From the NCBI GenBank assembly GCA_023435305.1, contig JAEYRV010000001.1, positions 1 to 30,480 on the forward strand: a DNA stretch of 30,480 nt. The letters run 5' to 3'. Shown here piece by piece: positions 24,163 through 30,480 of the stretch (its first letter is position 1; every line of letters starts with the position of its first letter). The translations under genes were made by a program, and so were the position numbers. The stretch is from Bacillota bacterium (GTDB lineage: Bacteria > Bacillota > Clostridia > Acetivibrionales > DTU013). The notes under the pieces were generated by a model. That model saw only the letters and a program-made list of their open reading frames with translations. It searched no databases and was not told the DNA's origin.

Positions 24163-25446
24163 ATGGAACAAATTATTATGGATAAAAAAGAGAGAGCATT
24201 GCTGGTGGGTGTAAACCTGAACAATGACATGGATTTCCACAAATCGATGGAGGAGCTGAAAAATCTTGCAGAGGCCTGCGGGCTTGAAATAGCGGGACGA
24301 GCGGAGCAAAATCTGAAATCGGTGAACAATGCTTTTTATATCGGAACAGGAAAGGTGAAGGAGGTTTCAGAGCTCATTGATGCAATGGAAGCCGATGTGG
24401 TCATATTTGACAATGAACTGACTCCAAAACAGCTAAGGAATCTGGAAAAGGCTCTGGAATGCAGGATACTCGACAGGACTGCTCTCATTCTTGATATATT
24501 CGCACAGCGGGCAAAAACAAAGGAAGCCGTTCTCCAGGTCGAGTCTGCCAGACTGCAGTACATGCTTCCAAGGCTTGTGGGAATGAACGGTGCTCTGGAC
24601 AGGCAGGTCGGCGGCGGAGGCATCGGAACGCTCAACAGGGGAGCGGGTGAGAAGAAGATAGTTCTGGACCGAAGAAGGATAGGGCAAAGGATCGCCGATT
24701 TGAAACGTGAGCTTGACCTGATAGAAAAGGAGCGCCAGACCCAGCGAAAAAAGAGGAATGAATCAGGCTTGCCGAGGGTGGCGCTTGTCGGTTATACAAA
24801 TGCAGGCAAGTCAACATTGATGAATGCCCTGGTAGAGCTCTCACAAAAGCCTGACAATAAAAAGGTGCTCGAGAAGGATATGCTGTTTGCAACACTTGAG
24901 ACCTCGGTGCGAAATATAGTGCTGCCCAATAACAAGGAGTTCCTTTTATCAGATACGGTAGGCTTTGTAAGCAAGCTCCCGCACAATCTGGTAAAGGCTT
25001 TCAGGACTACTCTGCAGGAGGTGAAGGAGGCGGATCTGCTGCTCCATGTCGTGGATGCATCGGATCCGGAGTATGAGCGTCAGATCGATGTGACGAATGA
25101 TACCCTGAAACAGATCGGAGCCGAAGGGATACCGGCCATCTGCGTATATAACAAAGTGGATCTGACTGATCTTAAAATGCCTGATGTCAGACATGATGAT
25201 GAGAGCATCTACATTTCGGCAAGGGATAAATCAGGCCTTCAAGAGCTTGTCCGATTGATCGGCAGATATGTATTCAAGGACTATGTTGACTGTGTGATGC
25301 TGATACCATATGAGCTTGGAAATCTGGTATCGTATTTCAGGCAGAATGCGAATGTGAAGGAAATGCATTATGAAAATGGAGGTACGAAGCTTGTACTGGA
25401 ATGTACTGAGGCTGATTTCAGGCGTTACAGGCAATATGTTGTTTAG
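24163..25446 (+). CDS. hflX: GTPase HflX, ribosome-splitting factor
   Basis: 427 residues, normal length. The N-terminal HflX domain includes FYIGTGKVKEV and LDRTALILDIFAQRAKTKEA, the glycine-rich stretch GGGGIGTLNRGAGEKK, then a coiled-coil stretch (about 180-202) before the G domain: P-loop GYTNAGKS (210-217), switch DTVGF (about 264) and NKVD (about 330). HflX binds the 50S subunit and rescues stalled or heat-damaged ribosomes by splitting them; in Gram-positives it also acts in recovery from hibernation and macrolide stress. GGAAGGAG lies eight bases from the ATG. It has its own promoter, a structured leader and a strong terminator. Confidence 0.96.
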   Translation: MEQIIMDKKERALLVGVNLNNDMDFHKSMEELKNLAEACGLEIAGRAEQNLKSVNNAFYIGTGKVKEVSELIDAMEADVVIFDNELTPKQLRNLEKALECRILDRTALILDIFAQRAKTKEAVLQVESARLQYMLPRLVGMNGALDRQVGGGGIGTLNRGAGEKKIVLDRRRIGQRIADLKRELDLIEKERQTQRKKRNESGLPRVALVGYTNAGKSTLMNALVELSQKPDNKKVLEKDMLFATLETSVRNIVLPNNKEFLLSDTVGFVSKLPHNLVKAFRTTLQEVKEADLLLHVVDASDPEYERQIDVTNDTLKQIGAEGIPAICVYNKVDLTDLKMPDVRHDDESIYISARDKSGLQELVRLIGRYVFKDYVDCVMLIPYELGNLVSYFRQNANVKEMHYENGGTKLVLECTEADFRRYRQYVV

Positions 25447-25464
25447 TATAGCTCTGTAGAAAGG

Positions 25465-25500
25465 AGGCTGTCCCAATATTCATTTAGGGACAGCCTTTTT
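25465..25500 (+). terminator. Intrinsic terminator of hflX
   Basis: AGGCTGTCCC (25465-25474) pairs perfectly with GGGACAGCCT (25487-25496), followed by TTTT. Confidence 0.9.
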
Positions 25501-25543
25501 AAAATAATTTCGGAAAATGTAGAATTTTTGTGCCCCTTTGTAA

Positions 25544-25572
25544 TTGACGCTGGTTGTCCAATATGTTATTGT
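25544..25572 (+). promoter_or_regulatory. Promoter of the DUF1846 gene
   Basis: TTGACG (25544-25549), 17-bp spacer, TATTGT (25567-25572). The leader carries a small hairpin, CCCTG (25606-25610) with CAGGG (25623-25627). Confidence 0.5.
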
Positions 25573-25655
25573 GGGTAAGGAAATAAAAACGGGTTGTGAA
25601 CATATCCCTGTCTCGACTGTTTCAGGGCTATTTTATTGATTAACGGGAGTGTATC

Positions 25656-27140
25656 ATGAACAGAATAGGATTTGACAATGATGAGTATCTTCGTCTGCAG
25701 TCACAGAAAATTCTTGACCGAATAGCATATTTCGGCGGGAAGCTGTATCTGGAATTCGGCGGCAAGCTCTTTGACGATTATCATGCATCAAGGGTTCTGC
25801 CCGGCTTCAAACCTGACAGCAAGGTAAGGATGCTGATGAAACTCAAGGATCAGGCGGAAATAGTAATTACCATAAGCGCCGATGATATTGAGAAGAACAA
25901 GCGTCGCGGCGATCTCGGCATTACATACGACCTGGATGTTCTTCGGCTGATAGATGCCTTCCGTGAAATCGGACTCTATGTCGGAAGCGTTGTCATTACT
26001 CACTACCGTTCACAGTATACGGCAGATATATTCCAGAAGAGACTGGAAAACCTCGGAATCAAAGTGTTCAGACATTATCCCATACCTGATTATCCTGCGA
26101 ACATCCCATTGATCGTCAGTGATGAGGGCTATGGCAGAAACGATTATATAGAAACGACCAGATCGCTAATCGTTATCACGGCACCCGGGCCCGGAAGCGG
26201 AAAAATGGCAACATGCCTGTCGCAGATCTATCATGAACACAAACGCGGCATACAGGCAGGGTATGCAAAATTTGAAACCTTCCCGATCTGGAACCTCCCA
26301 TTGAAGCATCCTGTAAACGCAGCTTATGAGGCGGCTACTACAGATCTTAATGATGTAAATATGATTGATCCGTTCCACCTTGAAGCATATGGTGTCACAA
26401 CAGTGAATTATAACAGGGATATTGAAATTTTCCCTGTATTGAATGCGATTTTCGAAAAAATAGAAGGAAAATCGCCCTACAAAAGTCCAACAGATATGGG
26501 TGTTAATATGGCCGGATTATGTATTACAGATGATGATGCAGTATGCAGAGCCTCCGAACAGGAGGTAATACGCAGATATTACAATACGCGCTGTGCACAG
26601 CGCCAGGGTATGGCCGACAAAGCCGAAGTATACAGACTGGAGCTGCTGATGAAGCAGCTTGGCATATCTCCGGCAAACAGGCCTGTGGTAGAAGCGGCAA
26701 ATAGTCGCGCCGAATCTACAGGCGGACCTGCAGTTGCGCTTCAGTTGGATGACGGTCGTATAGTGACCGGAAAGACCACCTCGCTGCTTGGGGCATCAGC
26801 TGCGCTGATTTTAAATACTTTGAAGGAACTCGGTGGCATCCATCATGATATGCACCTGATTTCTCCAATAATCATAGAGCCTATACAAGCGCTGAAGGTC
26901 AATCATATGGGCAATCACAATCCACGCCTGCATACGGATGAGATCCTTATAGCCTTGTCCATATGCGCAGCAACAAATCCAACAGCGGCACTTGCAATGG
27001 AGCAGCTGCCCAAGCTTCGCGGCTGTGAAGCTCATTCGTCGGTGATATTGTCCCGGGTAGACGAAAATGTATTCCAGAAGCTTGGCGTGAATATTACCTG
27101 TGAGCCTCAATACCAGACTAAAAAGCTTTACCATAAGTGA
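25656..27140 (+). CDS. DUF1846 (UPF0371) family protein
   Basis: 494 residues, the usual length. The family is recognised from GFDNDEYLRLQSQKILDRI at the start, ISADDIEKNKRRGDLGITYD, the phosphate-loop-like APGPGSGKMATCLSQIYHEH, KFETFPIWNLPLKHPVN and SAALILNTLKELGGI. These proteins are common in Firmicutes and have a solved fold but no proven activity; the APGPGSGK loop suggests nucleotide binding. GGGAG lies nine bases before the ATG. A weak hairpin, GGGCC (27161-27165) with GGCCC (27172-27176), may terminate the transcript. Confidence 0.92.
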   Translation: MNRIGFDNDEYLRLQSQKILDRIAYFGGKLYLEFGGKLFDDYHASRVLPGFKPDSKVRMLMKLKDQAEIVITISADDIEKNKRRGDLGITYDLDVLRLIDAFREIGLYVGSVVITHYRSQYTADIFQKRLENLGIKVFRHYPIPDYPANIPLIVSDEGYGRNDYIETTRSLIVITAPGPGSGKMATCLSQIYHEHKRGIQAGYAKFETFPIWNLPLKHPVNAAYEAATTDLNDVNMIDPFHLEAYGVTTVNYNRDIEIFPVLNAIFEKIEGKSPYKSPTDMGVNMAGLCITDDDAVCRASEQEVIRRYYNTRCAQRQGMADKAEVYRLELLMKQLGISPANRPVVEAANSRAESTGGPAVALQLDDGRIVTGKTTSLLGASAALILNTLKELGGIHHDMHLISPIIIEPIQALKVNHMGNHNPRLHTDEILIALSICAATNPTAALAMEQLPKLRGCEAHSSVILSRVDENVFQKLGVNITCEPQYQTKKLYHK

Positions 27141-27942
27141 TAATGTGACCAGGCGAAACCGGGCCCACTCCGGCCCTATGCGTATTTTCAGCTCTTGAGG
27201 CAATAGTCAGCAATAAGTAGACACTTCTTTCAAACTGAAGTTACTTGATTTTCATTGGGGAGGCCAAGCACGGTGCACAATAATTTCGGTTGTGGGGAAA
27301 TATAACTGCAGCGGAGAACAGTGTGCCACTATATCACTATCGCAAAGTAACATAATGTTCAGATTCGCACGTTATGTATTCTTTATCCATGAAAAGTTTT
27401 CGATGTTATCAAATATTTCCCCACAACTGGAATTTTTGTGCATGGGCCTATCGGACAAGCACGACAAACATAAATACCTGTTTTGGGGAGATATCACTGC
27501 CACGGTGTACAAAGACATGGTCATCTGGGCATAATTTTTCGTGACTAGGAAACATAATATATGTATAGTGAGGCAGAAAACGTTTGGCGACAGGCGAATG
27601 GCAGTGTTCAAATTCATTAGTTTTGGGCACTGTTATGTTGTTGAAGGCGACATAATGTCTTCTGCCAGCACTTATGTTAACAGTCACGTCGAAGAAACTT
27701 CAAAGATACATCACTTTTTGTTTGAAATGTGCCAAAAACTCTGATATTTGAGCAAACAACAATTAGAAATGAAATATTTCTATTCATTTTACTCATAACA
27801 CTCCAGGCAGGGGAAATGTAATAAATTTTGCCTGTGTAAATAAAAAGTTTTTCCTAATTAACAATTTATTAACTAATGGATAGATGAACTGCCTTATAAT
27901 GTATTCATTAACATATCGTTTTGCTTCTGTGGGGTATTCAAT
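27141..27942. other. 800-bp gene-free block rich in imperfect palindromes
   Basis: Several short frames are open on both strands, but none shows a ribosome site, recognisable motif or protein-like composition. The main structures are a large inverted repeat (arms 27262-27303 and 27413-27448, with a 15-bp perfect core at 27289-27303 and 27413-27427), a diverged partial copy of its left arm at about 27455-27505 (AAGCACG... TTGGGGA-ATAT-ACTGC...CGG), and a second nested palindrome (GGCAGAA at 27573 with TTCTGCC at 27660, enclosing CAGTG/CACTG). The -10 of the next gene, TATAAT, is at 27895-27900. Confidence 0.65.
27895..27900 (+). promoter_or_regulatory. -10 element of the large lipoprotein gene
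   Basis: Perfect TATAAT; no good -35 at the right distance. Expected leader of about 36 bases. Confidence 0.4.
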
Positions 27943-29862
27943 ATGAAAAAACTGATCCTATTACTAATGGCAATCAGCATTTTGACTGCATGTGGAACAA
28001 ACTCCGACATGGGAGCCAATATACCTGCTTCTGTTGAAAATGAGCCGGCATCAGGTGCATCTGATATATGGATATCAGGTATATATGCCGGTGATATAAA
28101 AATTAATAATGATGAAACTGGTCAAAAATGTGTTAATGGGGTCGAAATATCCAGTGTGATAGTCGATAACAAATCTGAAAATACGCATTTTACTTGCACT
28201 GATCCTGAACTGATAAATGAGCTGCTAAAGCAAATAGGAAATCAAAAATATACAAGCGCAGGCAAATTGCCCGAAGCGACACATAGAGTAGAGTTCAGGG
28301 GCCCAGACGACAGACAGGTACTGGTCATGGATTTCGGATATAACATGATGGCCGTAGAGCGGGATACCGCTATCGGACATGTTATCTTCCCTGCGGGGGC
28401 ATATGAGGCAGGAGAGGCACCATGGTCAAGCTTTTCCTTCTTCCTGGACCGGCTGGAGGAGGGCTATGTATCGGAGCCTGCAAACATTAAGCTGCCTGCT
28501 GCAATCAGTATACCTGATCAGTATTGGAAGCTGCAGTTAAATGATAAAGGGAACAATCGGCTGAATTATTATGAAGCCTGTGTAATGATGTATGATTTTG
28601 CCGACAGCTTTATCGCAGGTCAGAACTTCACTGTCACTGACAGTAGAAGGTACTATGATAATGATGAAATGCAGGCTGAGAAGCAGGACATTGAAAAAAG
28701 AAGCCAGAGCCTGACCTTACAGTTCGACTCAAGTGATACACGGCTTCAGATCGATTCCCCAAATAGCTATAGCACGTTTGCCATGGCCGAAAGTATAACT
28801 TTAGCAAGATTGACGGACAAGCCGGAGGAGTATGTGCTTCTTACTGATAAAATGATTTTCGCAATAAAGCCGGATGATAAATTCAATGAAGGCTTTGAAA
28901 AATTATTTGCAGTGAACAGCAGAAAGTCTGTAGGAATCGACCCTGTGGGAATCGACCCTGCTGGAATTATAGAGTTGTTTGATAACGGCAAGCCGTATTT
29001 TATGGAGTATATTTGCAGTAATCTTGGCATCGGTGAATGGACCGGGCGAGAACCTGACAGGCTTGAAATAAAAGAAATGAGATTGGACTTGGCTGCCGAG
29101 CCGTATTCTTTTGTTAATATATATAATCCTTTTGATTTGAGGATGCTAGTGTACAGACCTGAGGGCGATGGAAGCTTCAGCTTTGTGGGAGATATTCCTT
29201 TCGGAGGCCGAAACGTCGGGACGGAGTATGAGCTGATAACCGCTGAAGATGAGGTCTGGATCAAAGGTGTTTCCTGTAAGGGATATGGCACCGGGGTCAG
29301 TATGAATTACAGCGATTGGTACCATATGACAGAGAACGGAATAGAACTGGCTCTAAGTTACCCATATGATGCTTACGAGGACAGCTTATATGGAGCATAC
29401 TCTGTCAGTGCCTCAAAACCTGTGATACACAAAACAAAAGATATTAGGATACAGGTGGATTATGACGTTGTAAAACGATATTATTTGTTTCTTGATATCG
29501 CTGATGAATATGGCGGAGTTGAGCTGAAAGCAAAGAAGAATGTTGAATTTGTGTGGAACAAGGAAAGCGGAAACTTTGAAGCTTCTATTATAAAGGGAGC
29601 AAATGAACCGGCCAGAGATAGCGAGCCAGGTGTATTTGATATAGACGCAGATTGTCTGGAGATCGATCAGAAATGTGATGCCATGTTGAAAAAGTATTAC
29701 CGGCAGTTATCAGATATCATTGATTCACTCGCTTCCGACTCTGAGGGAATACTGTGGAAGCCCCAAGGCATCAATACCTTTTTGCGTGACTGCAGCGACT
29801 GCGAGGAGAAATCAACGTTGCTGAATAAGCTGTATGATATATGCCCGGATATCCGGAAGTAG
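27943..29862 (+). CDS. Large lipoprotein of unknown function
   Basis: 639 residues. The signal peptide MKKLILLLMAISILTACG has a lipobox LTAC, so Cys17 is lipidated and the protein is exposed outside the membrane. No domain is recognised in the remainder, which is acidic and rich in aromatic residues, with no further membrane helices. A 15-bp in-frame tandem duplication (28933-28962) gives SVGIDPVGIDPAG. The ribosome site is weak (GTGGGG). It has no partner gene: a palindrome-rich block lies upstream and an rRNA-type promoter array downstream, with no clear terminator in the roughly 30 bp after the stop. Confidence 0.82.
   Translation: MKKLILLLMAISILTACGTNSDMGANIPASVENEPASGASDIWISGIYAGDIKINNDETGQKCVNGVEISSVIVDNKSENTHFTCTDPELINELLKQIGNQKYTSAGKLPEATHRVEFRGPDDRQVLVMDFGYNMMAVERDTAIGHVIFPAGAYEAGEAPWSSFSFFLDRLEEGYVSEPANIKLPAAISIPDQYWKLQLNDKGNNRLNYYEACVMMYDFADSFIAGQNFTVTDSRRYYDNDEMQAEKQDIEKRSQSLTLQFDSSDTRLQIDSPNSYSTFAMAESITLARLTDKPEEYVLLTDKMIFAIKPDDKFNEGFEKLFAVNSRKSVGIDPVGIDPAGIIELFDNGKPYFMEYICSNLGIGEWTGREPDRLEIKEMRLDLAAEPYSFVNIYNPFDLRMLVYRPEGDGSFSFVGDIPFGGRNVGTEYELITAEDEVWIKGVSCKGYGTGVSMNYSDWYHMTENGIELALSYPYDAYEDSLYGAYSVSASKPVIHKTKDIRIQVDYDVVKRYYLFLDIADEYGGVELKAKKNVEFVWNKESGNFEASIIKGANEPARDSEPGVFDIDADCLEIDQKCDAMLKKYYRQLSDIIDSLASDSEGILWKPQGINTFLRDCSDCEEKSTLLNKLYDICPDIRK
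28933..28962 (+). repeat. 15-bp in-frame tandem duplication
   Basis: GGAATCGACCCTG(T/C)(G/T) occurs twice in a row and encodes VGIDP twice in the large lipoprotein. Confidence 0.8.
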
Positions 29863-29889
29863 ATATACATCGTATGCAAAAGCAAGAAT

Positions 29890-30244
29890 AGTCACTGATA
29901 AGTTGGAAGAAAGTACAAGTGAAATGCTGTTGACATGGGTGCAGCAGAAATGGTAAGATAGCATTCCGCCGCAGGAACGGCGACAGAAACGAAGTGATGG
30001 CAGCTTGAGAGCTTATGTGTCACTGAGTGGCTGGAAGAAAGTACAAGAGATAAAGCTGTTGACATTACAGCAGCAAACGTGGTAAGATTACATTCCGCCG
30101 TGAGAATGGCGACAGAAACGAAGTGATAACTAGGCTTGAGAGCTTAAATGTCACTGAGCGACTGGAAGAAAGTACAAGTGATAAAGCTGTTGACATAATG
30201 GCAGCAAACGTGGTAAACTTAATATCCGCCACAGAAAATGGCGG
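29890..30244 (+). promoter_or_regulatory. Three tandem strong promoters (rRNA-operon type)
   Basis: Near-identical units of about 130 bp. P1: TTGACA 29930-29935, TAAGAT 29954-29959; P2: TTGACA 30059-30064, TAAGAT 30083-30088; P3: TTGACA 30190-30195, TAAACT 30214-30219. All have an 18-bp spacer and an extended TGG before the -10. Each is preceded by GGAAGAAAGTACAAG and followed at the start of transcription by a short hairpin of the CCGCC...GGCGG kind (perfect CCGCCA/TGGCGG at 30226-30244 in P3). P1 and P2 also share GACAGAAACGAAGTGAT and CTTGAGAGCTTA downstream. Stacked strong promoters are typical for clostridial and Bacillus rRNA operons. Confidence 0.8.
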
Positions 30245-30480
30245 AGGGAAAAATGGACCTTGAAAAGTAAACAGTGAGAGACAATATGTACTTGCAGAGT
30301 AAAATCTGCAGGTGTGTAAAGGAACTCGAAAATTTCTAGAGTGATTTGATGATCGAGAAATCGGTCACAGAGAAACTTGCGAACTTTAAAGTCAGTGATA
30401 ACGTAAACAAAGAGCCAAATGGCTCTCTGATAAATTTTGCGTGACATTCCTCCACTATTGAGGAATACCTCTTGCAGAGG
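30245..30480 (+). other. Leader of a stable-RNA operon, probably rRNA
   Basis: GACCTTGAAAAGTAAACAG (30256-30274) closely follows the boxA-containing sequence found before 16S genes in Bacillus and Clostridium (CTTTGAAAACTAAACA). After it come hairpins typical of processed leaders: TTGCAGA/TCTGCAG (about 30292-30311), AGAGCC-AAAT-GGCTCT (30411-30426), ATTCCTC/GAGGAAT (30446-30466) and CCTC-TTGCA-GAGG (30468-30480). No mature rRNA or tRNA sequence is in the window; a 16S gene is expected just past the edge. The minus-strand frame here is not protein-like. Confidence 0.6.

Noticed and set aside
27292..27744. Short open frames in the 27.1-27.9 kb block as genes
   Set aside because: No ribosome sites, no motifs, overlapping open frames on both strands, and the DNA is explained by palindromes.
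30151..30447. Minus-strand 98-residue frame at the right edge
   Set aside because: It lies over promoter P3 and the stable-RNA leader; composition is not protein-like.

Overview
The window looks like a chromosomal segment of an anaerobic, fermentative Clostridia (Firmicutes). The support is strong GGAGG-type ribosome binding sites, extended -10 promoters, a clostridial-type bifunctional AdhE, a surface protein with three SLH anchoring domains, Firmicute families (YkuS/UPF0180, DUF1846), and an rRNA-operon-style leader with a boxA-like sequence at the right edge. No species can be named from sequence alone.

Layout. 1-340: 3' end of an IS200/IS605-type tnpB with its hairpin right end. 410-4368 (+): an MFS drug-efflux-like transporter and a large FtsX/MacB-type ABC permease without its ATPase. 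4512-9194 (-): an APH-fold kinase, adhE, and a LysR-type regulator; adhE has a Rex-like site over its -10. 9444-10734 (+): a DUF2461 protein and a YkuS-like protein, separated by a 15-bp/60-bp minisatellite. 10735-11933: a 1.2-kb gene-free block with 41-bp and 40-bp tandem arrays in opposite orientation, a very long palindrome, a terminator and a possible gene remnant. 11934-14350: a YfcC-type carrier (+) converging on a LacI-type regulator (-). 14682-21023 (+): a 2113-residue secreted, SLH-anchored repeat protein, whose promoter carries a perfect LacI-type operator. 21420-27140 (+): a small lipoprotein, an acyl-CoA ligase, hflX and a DUF1846 protein, mostly with their own promoters and terminators. 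27141-27942: a gene-free, palindrome-rich block. 27943-29862 (+): a second, larger lipoprotein. 29890-30480: three tandem near-identical promoter units and an rRNA-type leader; a 16S gene probably starts beyond the edge.

Most genes look like single transcription units, so the window is not one pathway. Regulatory links that can be read are a LacI regulator with an operator between itself and the SLH gene, and a Rex-like redox site at adhE.

The least ordinary property is the repeated occurrence of short tandem duplications between or at the ends of genes: 50 bp at the kinase stop codon, 59 bp at the LysR stop codon, 15/60 bp after the DUF2461 gene, 41 and 40 bp at 10.9-11.4 kb, and about 130 bp in the promoter array. 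The inverted 41/40-bp arrays, whose cores appear related, are the best candidate for something undescribed. No defence system, CRISPR array, prophage or biosynthetic cluster was seen.
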